Source of the DNA: Girardinichthys multiradiatus | Lineage: Eukaryota; Chordata; Actinopteri; Cyprinodontiformes; Goodeidae | Direction of reading: 5' to 3' | DNA: 64,000 bases | Assembly (NCBI RefSeq): GCF_021462225.1 | Contig: NC_061795.1 | Coordinates: 50,646,880-50,710,879 of the forward strand | Shown here: piece after piece, positions 12,569 through 22,700 of the stretch | Layout of the letters: every line of letters starts with the position of its first letter | How positions within the stretch are numbered: position 1 is the first letter of the stretch | The notes under the pieces: model-generated | What the model was told of the DNA's origin: nothing | Databases searched by the model: none | The model's input: only the letters and a program-made list of their open reading frames with translations | Position numbers and translations under genes: made by a program

Positions 12569-12683
12569 GAGTTCTTCTCTGGTGAGAGAGCTCCGGGTAC
12601 CATCACAGAAGACCGTTTTAAAGCAAAAAAAAAAAAAAAAACAATGTGCACCAACACGCCGAGGCGACCATCTGCGGCGCCAT
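12569..12683 (-). CDS. LINE ORF2 upstream start, out of frame at a T17 run
   Basis: On the minus strand an ATG at 12683 begins MAPQMVASACWCTL, then a run of phenylalanines from the homopolymer, and then stops. The T run (plus-strand A at 12625-12641) has 17 bases. Sixteen would join this start to the 965-residue frame. The copy at 62535 begins MAPIMAASEL and continues with a hydrophobic F/V/L/C-rich stretch into SREELLNIR, which supports this as the ancestral N-terminus. It could be a real frameshift or a sequencing length error. Confidence 0.6.
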
Positions 12684-12690
12684 CTTGCAT

Positions 12691-13818
12691 GTAAAATAAG
12701 TTTGCTTACATTGGATGTATAATTGTGTTTATGTGGTTGGCTGCTCTATGACTAACAGGACACCATAGCAACCCTCCGTCTTCAACATCACACTTTCTTT
12801 TTTCCTACTAACCATAATCTTCCATTTCTCCATCCACCTCTCCCTGCACCTCCAGAAGCTTCCACAGAAACATTACCAGTTTTGCTGGTTACTGTGCCCT
12901 TAAACGTCCACAAGAGCAAATCTTCTACCCTACACACCCAGGTTCCAGCTCAGAATGAGACTGTAGGTATTAGTGCCTTTCTCTTGGTAGGTGCAGTAAC
13001 AAAATGCCCTTAGCTTCAAGGAAAGACTAGATTCAATTAAGTAAAATCATATTAATTCAGGTAAGCAACTGATTTCATAGTTGAAGAGCATGGAACACGG
13101 AGAAGCTGATTTGAACCCATATGAATCAAAAACAAAACAGGAAAGACATAGAGGTGGAATCACAGTGGAATAAAGAGGAGAAAGATCCTTTGCACCTGCA
13201 GCTCCCAGCTGTGCTGTGCTTATTCTGAATCATTGCTCCACCTGGAGAGACTGCTCAGTGTTCCATTTGGAAAACAGGGATTTTTAATAGAGGAGGCAAC
13301 TGCTGATGGTGCCCATGTCTGCTCTGGCATGGTGGCAGAGGGGTAAGTGGAGCGATGTGTTACCAGCTGCAACAGTGTGGCTGGGAATACACACTTGGCT
13401 GCTCATTGTGTGTCATCATAGCAAAATGTACTCTGAGACACATCTACTGTGCGAGGAACCTCAGTGAAGGCTGGGTTTCAGCAGGTGTTTATAGATGTAT
13501 CTGTGTCCACGTTGTACACAAGCTATTAGGATTACAGAAAAAACACCATGATTGTACTGGTGCATTTGTGTTCTGAAACATGTTCAATGCAAACTCACCC
13601 GTTGGGAACAAGTAAAAATATGTGAATATTAAAAATAGCCTAAATGAACCAAACAAGGCAGCAGGAACACAGAGATTTATTTAGGACTCAAAAACGTTTA
13701 TCTGTGCTTTCCGCTCTAAATGAAAAGGGATAAGCCAGGAACGGCTATGTGAATATCTGGACGCTAGGTATTAAATAAACTATATTAAGAACTTCTGCGA
13801 TGCCATAAATTTGGTAAA
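12691..13818. other. No gene recognised
   Basis: No supported feature. A short frame at 13355-13576 lacks known motifs. Confidence 0.4.
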
Positions 13819-13820
13819 TA

Positions 13821-15430
13821 CAGGTCCTTCTCAAAATATTAGCATATTGGGATAAAGTTCATTATTTTCCATAATGTCATGATGAAAATTTAACATTCAT
13901 ATATTTTAGATTCATTGCACACTAACTGAAATATTTCAGGTCTTTTATTGTCTTAATACGGATGATTTTGGCATACAGCTCATGAAAACCCAAAATTCCT
14001 ATCTCACAAAATTAGCATATCATTAAAAGGGTCTCTAAACGAGCTATGAACCTAATCATCTGAATCAACGAGTTAACTCTAAACACCTGCAAAAGATTCC
14101 TGAGGCCTTTAAAACTCCCAGCCTGGTTCATCACTCAAAACCCCAATCATGGGTAAGACTGCCGACCTGACTGCTGTCCAGAAGGCCACTATTGACACCC
14201 TCAAGCAAGAGGGTAAGACACAGAAAGACATTTCTGAACGAATAGGCTGTTCCCAGAGTGCTGTATCAAGGCACCTCAGTGGGAAGTCTGTGGGAAGGAA
14301 AAAGTGTGGCAGAAAACGCTGCACAACGAGAAGAGGTGACCGGACCCTGAGGAAGATTGTGGAGAAGGGCTGATTCCAGACCTTGGGGGACCTGCGGAAG
14401 CAGTGGACTGAGTCTGGAGTAGAAACATCCAGAGCCACCGTGCACAGGCGTGTGCAGGAAATAGGCTACAGGTGCCGCATTCCCCAGGTCAAGCCACTTT
14501 TGAACCAGAAACAGCGGCAGAAGCGCCTGACCTGGGCTACAGAGAAGCAGCACTGGACTGTTGCTCAGTGGTCCAAAGTACTTTTTTCGGATGAAAGCAA
14601 ATTCTGCATGTCATTCGGAAATCAAGGTGCCAGAGTCTGGAGGAAGACTGGGGAGAAGGAAATGCCAAAATGCCAGAAGTCCAGTGTCAAGTACCCACAG
14701 TCAGTGATGGTCTGGGGTGCCGTGTCAGCTGCTGGTGTTGGTCCACTGTGTTTTATCAAGGGCAGGGTCAATGCAGCTAGCTATCAGGAGATTTTGGAGC
14801 ACTTCATGCTTCCATCTGCTGAAAAGCTTTATGGAGATGAAGATGTCATTTTTCAGCACGACCTGGCACCTGCTCACAGTGCCAAAACCACTGGTAAATG
14901 GTTTACTGACCATGGTATCACTGTGCTCAATTGGCCTGCCAACTCTCCTGACCTGAACCCCATAGAGAATCTGTGGGATATTGTGAAGAGAACGTTGAGA
15001 GACTCAAGACCCAACACTCTGGATGAGCTAAAGGCCGCTATCGAAGCATCCTGGGCCTCCATAAGACCTCAGCAGTGCCACAGGCTGATTGCCTCCATGC
15101 CACGCCGCATTGAAGCAGTCATTTCTGCAAAAGGATTCCCGACCAAGTATTGAGTGCATAACTGTACATGATTATTTGAAGGTTGACGTTTTTTGTATTA
15201 AAAACACTTTTCTTTTATTGGTCGGATGAAATATGCTAATTTTGTGAGATAGGAATTTTGGGTTTTCATGAGCTGTATGCCAAAATCATCTGTATTAAGA
15301 CAATAAAAGACCTGAAATATTTCAGTTAGTGTGCAATGAATCTAAAATATATGAATGTTAAATTTTCATCATGACATTATGGAAAATAATGAACTTTATC
15401 ACAATATGCTAATATTTTGAGAAGGACCTG
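13821..15430 (+). mobile_element. Complete Tc1-type transposon, copy 1
   Basis: 1610 bp flanked by TA on both sides (13819-13820 and 15431-15432), the Tc1/mariner target duplication. Long terminal inverted repeats of 200 bp lie at 13821-14020 and 15231-15430. They begin caggtccttctcaaaatatt, and I count about two mismatches between the arms. A single transposase frame lies between them. Copy 2 at 19450-21045 is nearly identical over its whole length, so both are recent insertions from the same family. Confidence 0.96.
14149..15153 (+). pseudogene. Tc1-type transposase, one nonsense codon (copy 1)
   Basis: A DDE transposase of 334 codons if the stop is ignored. It starts MGKTADLTAVQKATIDTLKQ. 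The N-terminal DNA-binding part has a helix-turn-helix (KDISERIGCSQSAVSRHL) and a basic GRKKCGRKR stretch. The core has LFSDESKF (first D), FQHDLAPAHSAK (second D) and NSPDLNPIENLWD (E), with 34 residues between second D and E, i.e. DD34E. It ends GFPTKY. The only break I see is TGA at 14371-14373, where copy 2 has CGA (Arg), a typical CpG decay change. The part after the stop, from the next ATG at 14383, keeps the whole catalytic core but lacks the DNA-binding domain. Confidence 0.93.
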
Positions 15431-15432
15431 TA

Positions 15433-17456
15433 TTGTGATGATGATATCAGATGCGATATGTGCCTATTCTCTTTTTACCTCTCATCTGGGGTTCCTCCAG
15501 CCTGTGACCTTTAACATTTTGATCAATGTCATCTGTGTCCAGTGTGAGCATCTCCTGCTCTAAGACTCTGTCCAACTGGCTAAATATTACATCAGCATGA
15601 AAAATGCAAGTTCATAACACTTGGAATATACTGTATTAGCCAACAGTTATTGAGCTCCAAACAGTGCTTTACAGTATGAATATTTTACATAATGATATTG
15701 CGATGATGACATATTTGTGATATATTGTGCAGCAGCAACAGTAACATGAAAAACCTTTTCTTTGAATGCTTCTTTATTCATTGTTTGTTAAGTTTTTAAT
15801 TCTGATCTGCCTAGCAACTCTTAAGAAAAAAGAAAAAGTAACTAGCAACACATTTAGCAGTAAAAAACATTTTCACAAGGCTCGGAGTGCGTTTTGAGTA
15901 ACCATGACTCGAAAAATCGACATTTTTCATTGCCAGAAGTGTTCTAAGCCATCCTGTTGAGGACAAGTCTCCGTATTGTGGCATCTTTAAGACAGAGAAC
16001 CTCCTTTGAGCCCACACAAAATATGGCAAAGATTTGAGTGTTCCTGCAATTCTACACATTTGCAATTTAAGTGTGCCCCATGATTCAAGGAGAATAAATC
16101 TGTTTGCAGGCAGCATATAAATGTGTATGGTAAAACTGGAAAGCTGATGAAATCACAAGAACCTGGTAAGGTGCGTATTTGTTTGAATCATGTTTCACAT
16201 ATTTTATCATTCATGTTCTTGGAATTAAAAATACATAACCAGGAAACAGATTTGTTATAGGAATAGATTTCCTTGGACTTCAGCGAACTAGGATGAAAGG
16301 TCACCTGTTTAACTTGCACAAAATATGTTTGAGTTTATGTTTAAAAATGTTTAAGCAGAATGAATCTGCTTAATAGAAAGTGTGCTCACAGGATATGTGT
16401 ATGTAGAGTGTGATGTGTTAATGCAAGCATGTGAGCAGAAGAGGGCAGGTTCTAATCAATAAAACAGGGAGTTAAATAATTTCTTCAGAGGCGCTATTAG
16501 CCTGAATCATGATTGCAGTGAATCACAGCACTAAACAACAGTGTGGAAATGAAGCAAATGCTTATCCAATTAAAAGTGAAGAACACACAGTAGGAAGTGT
16601 GTACCAAACCTATGCAGGTCAAACCAGAAACACAAAATGAGCTGTGCTGTCTGCTGTCTCTCATTGCAATCAGATAAACAAAGGAGTGAGAGGATAATAC
16701 AGGAGAAAGAGAAAAAGAAGCAGCACAACAACAGAGTTTACCATATGAGCAGCTTGCCTGCAACGCTTCAGGGGCTCTCCCACTGTGGATGCATTTAGAA
16801 AAAAAAGATAGCTGTTTCAAAATTAGCTGCTGTTTCAACTTATGCAGCCTGCTGACAATACAGAAACACTTAACGATCGGAGTATTGGTAATTTGGGTTG
16901 ATCTTTAGTGTGGTAATACAAAAAATAATAAGGTCAGAGGCTATAGCAGGGGAACTGTTGCCCAGCAGCTTGTTATATTCTCATTTCGAGGTACTTGTTT
17001 TCAGGGGTACATTAAGAAACTTCTCAAGGGGTTGTCAGATGAAGGGCGTGAGGTTGTATAGATATGTATCATGGCATGATGTGAAGTTAACAAAATACAA
17101 GACAATAATAAAAAAATTCTACAACGCAATGATACGTGCAATCTGATCTTAATATAAAATATGACACATATTGCACTGTCTGGGTAGGAGGCCATCAAAT
17201 GCATGGGTGACTATTGGCTTCCATGAACACTCCCTGGTGGTGCCTCTGCTTAGCCTAGGGTAAAGCTTTGCAAAGAAGACATTCAAACCAAAAGTAAGAA
17301 AAAAATGTAAAAAATTAAAGTATGAAAGTTTTCGTGCTGCTTGTTATGATCTTAGTCACAGTTAATTAGTCTCAGGGGCACCTCCAGAAGGTTTGCAGAG
17401 GGGTGGTCAGATGGGTGGAGGGCTGGGCACGTTGGTTACACACAAAAAAACAGAGC
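15433..17456. other. No gene recognised
   Basis: About 2 kb without a supported coding or repeat feature. Frames at 15811-16116, 16497-16838 and 16898-17146 lack motifs and splice context. Confidence 0.4.
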
Positions 17457-17494
17457 CAATGGATGGATGGATGGATGGACAGTGTAACCCCCCC

Positions 17495-17531
<37 letters not shown>

Positions 17532-17545
17532 CCTAACCCTAACCC
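17457..17545 (+). repeat. Simple-repeat cluster: (GGAT)n, C10, (AC)n, short CCCTAA run
   Basis: GGAT tetramers at 17457-17478, a C10 run at 17488-17497, about 15 AC units to 17527, then two CCCTAA units at 17531-17545. It is adjacent simple sequence, not an ordered structure I can explain. Confidence 0.85.
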
Positions 17546-18216
17546 ACCCCTCTGATCAGTCTAGGCAAACAGTGATGGATAATGAAGCTAAAATGATACG
17601 AAGATGTGAGAAAGCACTAAACTCTCCAGCTCAGGTCTTCTGCTTTTTCAGCCACAGCCTTCCAAAGATCTGATGGCAGAACAGCTGTTCTGACCGAACC
17701 GTCAGCCCAGTTTAAAGTCCGATCAAACAGGCTCCATTACCTGCTTTTAATCCCTCCAGAGAGCATGAGACTTACAGAGCCCAAATAACAGAGCAGAGCG
17801 GCCAAGTGCAGCCTTCCTCCCTCCTCCGCTCCGCTCCTCTGTGCCTTCCTCACACACAGCCTCACAAACCCAAAGAACCGCTCAAGTTGGAGCCTGAGCG
17901 GAATGTAGATGCGGCTGGAAACAAGAGCCGGAGCCGTGATGTGCACACAGACATAAGGGACAGCCCCAGTCCCTCCTCTCCAGCCTGTTTTTCTGTCCTC
18001 TCTCTGCCTTTGGCCATAAAATGTGAGGCTTTCCTGAAAGTGAGCGGAGAGCTGCGGATTGGCAAAGCCGACTCTCTTCACTCCAAACTCGGTGGCAGAG
18101 CTGACAACCAGGCGGCACCGACTCTGACCCGCGGATGGACGGTCTGGTTGGTACTGGAAGACTCGGTAAACTTGACAAACCGCAGCAGCGCAGTTAAAAT
18201 CAGACATTCAGAGTAG

Positions 18217-18217
<1 letters not shown>

Positions 18218-18247
<30 letters not shown>
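18218..18247 (+). repeat. (AC)15 microsatellite next to a candidate splice donor
   Basis: An AC run on the plus strand, so TG on the minus strand. It starts 12 bases inside the putative intron that follows the exon at 18261-18305. Confidence 0.95.
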
Positions 18248-18250
<3 letters not shown>

Positions 18251-18260
18251 CCTGTCCTAC

Positions 18261-18305
18261 CTGCTGGAGGAGGAAAGTCAGAAGGATGCTGAGTCCAGTC
18301 TCCAT
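18261..18305 (-). CDS. Candidate first coding exon with signal-peptide start
   Basis: The minus-strand ATG at 18305 opens METGLSILLTFLLQQ, 15 codons ending exactly at CAG|GTAGGA, a good consensus splice donor (GT at 18260-18259) in phase 0. The sequence is an N-terminal hydrophobic core like that of a secreted or type I membrane protein, and many such genes split the signal peptide after the first exon. The surroundings (about 17.75-18.6 kb) are richer in CpG than the rest of the window, as expected for a 5' end. If real, the gene runs toward lower coordinates and the transposon-filled region to its left would be intron 1. I cannot name the gene and see no second exon. Confidence 0.4.
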
Positions 18306-18600
18306 GCTCGGTTCGGTTCGTTTCGGTGGGGAAACACAGAATGATTCAAGGCAGGGTGTTAGAGGCTGGGTCAACTCTGCTCATAATTCCTCTGTCCAGC
18401 CGTCAGTGGGGTGGCGAGAGAACAGCCAGCAACTTCCCACAAATAGGCTACAACTGCAGTCTGATCGGCAGAGCGCTGGATGTGAAGGCGAGACCACGAC
18501 CAATGGATTTATGAGAAGGACAGAGAGAGAGAGAGATGGCTGAGGAGGGGGAGTTCCTTCCTCTTTAAGGGTCAGCAGCTTCAGACACGGATTCATTTGA
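18306..18600 (-). promoter_or_regulatory. Possible promoter/5' UTR region of the 18.3-kb exon
   Basis: Upstream of the candidate ATG on the minus strand the sequence has CpG-containing GC-rich stretches, an inverted CCAAT pentamer (plus strand 18500-18504), an AT-rich CATAAATC next to it and a GA-rich run at 18521-18536. These are weak promoter-like features. Their meaning depends on the exon being real. Confidence 0.25.
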
Positions 18601-18993
18601 GAGTTACGAAACGATCCGCAGCAGGTTGGATGGATTCATCAACACATCAAGTAGATTATCCATGTTTTCTCAATACGGGCTCTGATCATCAGCACATGTT
18701 ACACATGATATACGGTATGTTCCTCACACCTTTTAGTTAATGCAGCTGAGCATGAAGAAGCTGTATAAAACCAGGCGATGTTCCGGTTCCGAGTCATGGA
18801 TCAGGATCAGGTTTCCTCTCCTGACATACATTTAAAATAAAGTCACAGCAAATTCTGACAAGCAGTTTTCTTAAATCTCTCCCAGAGTTCTTACTATAAT
18901 GCGGATGGATACCTGGAAGCAACTGGGCGCAACCAGCTTCAGTTCGTTAAATAATTATAATTATTTAATTATAATACATATTACATGTAACGC

Positions 18994-19357
18994 AGGGCTG
19001 CACGGTGGCGCAGTTGGTAGCACTGACGCCTTGCAGCAAGAAGCTCCTGGGTTCGATTCCCGGCCGGGGGTCTTTCTGCATGGAGTTTGCATGTTCTCCC
19101 CTTGCATGCCTGGGTTCTCACCAGGTACTCCGGCTTCCTCCCACAGTCCAAAGACATGCCTGTATGGTTAATTGGTCACTCTAAAATTACCCTTAGGTGT
19201 ATGAATGAGTGTGTGCATGGTTGTTTGTGTGTTGCCCTGTGATGGACTGGCGACCTGTCCAGGGTGACCCTGCCTCTCGCCCATAGACTGCTGGAGATAG
19301 GCACCAGCTCCTGTGTGACCCACTATGGAATAAGTGATAGAAAATGACTGACTGACA
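18994..19357 (+). mobile_element. tRNA-derived SINE, full length
   Basis: The head resembles a tRNA gene with RNA polymerase III promoter boxes: A box tggcgcagttgg at 19006-19017 and B box ggttcgattcc at 19050-19060. The body ('tggagtttgcatgttctccc', 'ctcccacagtccaaagacatg', 'gatggactggcgacctgtcc') is a very common fish SINE body. The 3' tail is a tgac-type repeat. Partial copies occur at 45.4, 53.4 and 56.4 kb. It depends on a LINE for movement and encodes no protein. Confidence 0.85.
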
Positions 19358-19449
19358 TATAACGCACTTTATGTTTAAAATCTCAGGGCTACAGAACAGA
19401 AAAAAATAGAACTACTAATAAAAAAAATATGTTGTTGAATGCTAAAATA

Positions 19450-21045
19450 CAGGTCGTTCTCAAAATATTAGCATATTGTGATAAAGTTCATTATTTTCCA
19501 TAATGTCATGATGAAAATTTAACATTCATATATTTTAGATTCATTGCACACTAACTGAAATATTTCAGGTCTTTTATTGTCTTAATACGGATGATTTTGG
19601 CATACAGCTCATGAAAACCCAAAATTCCTATCTCACAAAATTAGCATATCATTAAAAGGGTCTCTAAACGAGCTATGAACCTAATCATCTGAATCAACGA
19701 GTTAACTCTAAAACACCTGCAAAAGATTCCTGAGGCCTTTAAAACTCCCAGCCTGGTTCATCACTCAAAACCCCAATCATGGGTAAGACTGCCAACCTGA
19801 CTGCTGTCCAGAAGGCCACTATTGACACCCTCAAGCAAGAGGGTAAGACACAGAAAGACATTTCTGAACAAATAGGCTGTTCCCAGAGTGCTGTATCAAG
19901 GCACCTCAGTGGGAAGTCTGTGGGAAGGAAAAAGTGTGGCAGAAAACGCTGCACAACAAGAAGAGGTGACCGGACCCTGAGGAAGATTGTGGAGAAGGGC
20001 CGATTCCAGACCTTGGGGGACCTGCGGAAGCAGTGGACTGAGTCTGGAGTAGAAACATCCAGAGTCACCGTGTACAGGCGTGTGCAGGAAATGGGCTACA
20101 GGTGCCGCATTCTCCAGGTCAAGCCACTTTTGAACCAGAAACAGCGGCAGAAGCGCCTGACCTGGGCTACAGAGAAGCAGCACTGGACTGTTGCTCAGTG
20201 GTCCAAAGTACTTTTTTCGGATGAAAACAAATTCTGCATGTCATTCAGAAATCAAGGTGCCAGAGTCTGGAGGAAGACTGGGGAGAAGGAAATGCCAAAA
20301 TGCCAGAAGTCCAGTGTCAAGTACCCACAGTCAGTGATGGTCTGGGGTGCCGTGTCAGCTGCTGGTGTTGGTCCACTGTGTTTTATCAAGGGCAGGGTCA
20401 ATGCAGCTAGCTATCAGGAGATGCTTCCATCTGCTGAAAAGCTTTATGGAGATGAAGATGTCATTTTTCAGCACGACCTGGCACCTGCTCACAGTGCCAA
20501 AACCACTGGTAAATGGTTTACTGACCATGGTATCACTGTGCTCAATTGGCCTGCCAACTCTCCTGACCTGAACCCCATAGAGAATCTGTGGGATATTGTG
20601 AAGAGAACGTTGAGAGACTCAAGACCCAACACTCTGGATGAGCTAAAGGCCGCTATCGAAGCATCCTGGGCCTCCATAAGACCTCAGCAGTGCCACAGGC
20701 TGATTGCCTCCATGCCACGCCGCATTGAAGCAGTCATTTCTGCAAAAGGATTCCCGACCAAGTATTGAGTGCATAACTGTACATGATTATTTGAAGGTTG
20801 ACGTTTTTTGTATTAAAAACACTTTTCTTTTATTGGTCGGATGAAATATGCTAATTTTGTGAGATAGGAATTTTGGGTTTTCATGAGCTGTATGCCAAAA
20901 TCATCCGTATTAAGACAATAAAAGACCTGAAATATTTCAGTTAGTGTGCAATGAATCTAAAATATATGAATGTTAAATTTTCATCATGACATTATGGAAA
21001 ATAATGAACTTTATCACAATATGCTAATATTTTGAGAAGGACCTG
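19450..21045 (+). mobile_element. Complete Tc1-type transposon, copy 2
   Basis: 1596 bp flanked by TA (19448-19449 and 21046-21047), with 200-bp inverted repeats at both ends that differ at about one position. It matches copy 1 (13821-15430) nearly base for base apart from a few substitutions, one extra A before the transposase (taactctaaaacacc) and a 15-bp deletion inside it. The two copies are in the same orientation, 4 kb apart. Confidence 0.96.
19779..20768 (+). CDS. Tc1-type transposase, open frame with 5-residue deletion (copy 2)
   Basis: 329 residues, starting MGKTANLTAVQKATIDTLKQ and ending GFPTKY. The helix-turn-helix (KDISEQIGCSQSAVSRHL), the basic GRKKCGRKR stretch and all three catalytic residues are present: LFSDENKF, FQHDLAPAHS and NSPDLNPIENLW, with DD34E spacing. 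Relative to copy 1 it lacks five residues (ILEHF) between SYQE and MLPSAEKL, in the helix region before the second Asp, after a 15-bp in-frame deletion at about 20422. It also has SDEN for SDES and IL for IP near residue 110. The frame has no stops, so protein could be made. Whether it is active is doubtful because the deletion is in the core domain. Confidence 0.93.
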   Translation: MGKTANLTAVQKATIDTLKQEGKTQKDISEQIGCSQSAVSRHLSGKSVGRKKCGRKRCTTRRGDRTLRKIVEKGRFQTLGDLRKQWTESGVETSRVTVYRRVQEMGYRCRILQVKPLLNQKQRQKRLTWATEKQHWTVAQWSKVLFSDENKFCMSFRNQGARVWRKTGEKEMPKCQKSSVKYPQSVMVWGAVSAAGVGPLCFIKGRVNAASYQEMLPSAEKLYGDEDVIFQHDLAPAHSAKTTGKWFTDHGITVLNWPANSPDLNPIENLWDIVKRTLRDSRPNTLDELKAAIEASWASIRPQQCHRLIASMPRRIEAVISAKGFPTKY

Positions 21046-21089
21046 TAAAAGCAGGGACAAATTACTAATGGGTGTAATTACTGGGTCAT

Positions 21090-21560
21090 TTCATTTGTTA
21101 CTAGTGACCCACATGACCTTTGTGTGACTTCTGGAGCTCAATGATGATTTTGCCGGGTTTAGAAGTAAGGAGACAAGAGGCCAGCTTTGGCACACAAGGA
21201 GAGGTTCACGCTGAAAGGGGTCAGCAGGAGGGCAAACAGGACAGGCAAGAGTGAGAGTGACAAAGACAGAGTCTGGCTGGGTGTAGAGACAGTTAAGTGG
21301 CACAGAGCGTGGCCTGAGAGGAAGTGAAGGTTGGCAAGAGAGTGGAAGTCCTGGAACCCAGGGGAGAACAACAAAGTCTTAGAGGGTCAGCTAAAGACAA
21401 GAGACCCAGAAGTCACTTCAGAGGCATTTGAGCTGGGTGTGTGTTACCTCACAAGCTGATGTGATACGTTGATGCAGTGTGTTAGTAGATTAGATTAGTA
21501 GAAAGGCTTCAGGTGCTCAGACTAATTGCAGATTAGTAAAAGATTTGAGTTCCCTGTCCT
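21090..21560 (-). repeat. CT-rich LTR-like segment (minus strand)
   Basis: AG-rich on the plus strand, CT-rich on the minus, with short repeated ctcttgcc and cctgtcctg phrases like the segments at 1-480 and 7.0-7.5 kb. No ends are recognised. Confidence 0.3.
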
Positions 21561-21683
21561 GACACACAAAGACATAAACCCATTTAAAAACAACAAAAAA
21601 AAACACGTGAAGCAAGAACTATGAGAAAATGTAAACCATACCTGGACAATAGGGTGTAATACATCAGCTCACTCGAAGTCTTA

Positions 21684-21745
21684 AATTAATATTTAAATTA
21701 ATTAATTTAAGAACTTAAATTAATTTAAGAACTTAAATTAATACA
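21684..21745. repeat. AT-rich tandem/inverted repeat
   Basis: Repeated ttaattaa and 'ttaagaacttaaattaa' units in tandem, which also pair with each other as inverted repeats. Confidence 0.8.
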
Positions 21746-21879
21746 TGATCAATTATTTCAAATGTTTTTCCAGTGTTAATACGGTATGTAGCCCTGTAAT
21801 GAGCTGGCAACCTGTCCAGGGTTTTGATGGGAAAAATGAAAAAAATGTAAAAAAGCTGCAGGACCCTGGCTGGATACCA

Positions 21880-21900
21880 CCCCCCCCCCCCCCCCCCCCC
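21880..21900 (+). repeat. C21 homopolymer
   Basis: Twenty-one consecutive C. The length is likely unreliable in any assembly. Confidence 0.9.
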
Positions 21901-21941
21901 ACCTCCCCCAAACTAATATATTGAATATTCAGTTTTAGTAT

Positions 21942-22686
21942 TGTAAGGAATATGATTATTGATTAATTAATATTCATCAAGAATCCTAATTTAAAATAAT
22001 AATTTGAAAAATATTAATTTCTTAACCAAAAATCATGACTTACGAATAGAAATCAGAGATATCCTCTGGTGTTGTGATTATGGGCTCAAAGCTCTTTAAT
22101 AATTACAAATTATTAACCAAAACCACAAACTGTCACTGTTTATTCAACCGCTTCACCGAAGGTGGAGGATCTTCGACCTTGTTTTGACAGATAAATCACT
22201 CTTGCATGAAATTATATACATGAAGATTTATTGAAGCCAAATAATCCTGATATACCATTATTCTGGTCCAAAAACCTTCACCTAACTAACAAGCACCGTT
22301 CTACACAAAGGGAATAACAATGACTACCTAACAATAATAATAAAAGAAAAAAATATATATACATTTAGTGTCTATGTAGATCAAACCAGCAGTTTATGGA
22401 CAAAATGTGTAATTTGGGTTAAATGGAAAGAAATCCTCCTGGTGATGATGTCTCAATCAGCAATCAGCTGATGAAACGGTGGGGCCATGCCCCTTTAGCC
22501 ACAACCAGCTGATCGCCCCAAATCTTGACAAAGGGTCATAAAACTCTGAGGCTAAGAACAGGTGTGGCAAGGAGACATGGAGGCATAAGGGAGAGGTGGA
22601 ACTAATTAATAATAAAGGAAACCATAGACCTAAGAACGGTTAATACAAAAACACAGACCAAGTCCAAGGATGTCATACCATGACAT
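21942..22686 (-). repeat. Putative 3' LTR (minus strand), 3' half shared with copies at 27.5 and 48.8 kb
   Basis: On the minus strand this runs from TGTCATGGTATGACATCC next to a polypurine tract to an AT-rich end reading CATATTCCTTACA at 21942, i.e. TG...CA borders. The last 390 bp match the ends of the insertions at 25706-27852 and about 48165-49173. All have the 'agataaagag...gtgtttattttgtg' stretch, then the 'ggttaagaaattaat' and 'aatcaataatcata' endings. The 5' half is different from those copies. Boundaries are inferred from the borders. Confidence 0.5.
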
Positions 22687-22688
22687 AA

Positions 22689-22700
22689 CCCCCCCTCAAG
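22689..22700 (-). promoter_or_regulatory. Polypurine tract-like site
   Basis: CTTGAGGGGGGG on the minus strand ends two bases before TATGTCATGG. Plus-strand priming tracts of this form sit immediately upstream of the 3' LTR in LTR retroelements. Confidence 0.45.

Larger units (their letters stand above)
9331..12690 (-). mobile_element. Nearly full-length LINE (L2/CR1-like)
   Basis: This non-LTR retrotransposon lies on the minus strand. The 3' end is marked by a hexamer tail, six or so atcaga units on the plus strand at 9331-9367, followed by a 'ctttattgccaagtacg' terminus. The 5' end is near 12690, where a gatggcgccg-type start sits. It holds one long open frame with endonuclease and reverse-transcriptase domains. 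A second member of the family with the same 5' signature starts at 62.53 kb on the plus strand. Clade naming (L2/CR1, possibly Rex1) is from motif memory. I saw no obvious target-site duplication. Confidence 0.88.

Noticed and set aside
14383..15153. Separate 256-codon gene starting after the stop in copy 1
   Set aside because: It is the C-terminal part of the transposase downstream of the 14371 stop, not an independent gene.
17531..17545. Interstitial telomere-like CCCTAA units
   Set aside because: Only two to two and a half units next to other simple repeats. Chance is likely.
17737..18216. Open frames of 136-156 codons on both strands beside the candidate exon
   Set aside because: GC-rich, CpG-rich region keeps frames open. 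No motifs, and they overlap the putative intron start.
19004..19061. Functional tRNA gene
   Set aside because: A and B boxes are present but there is no complete cloverleaf, and a SINE body follows.
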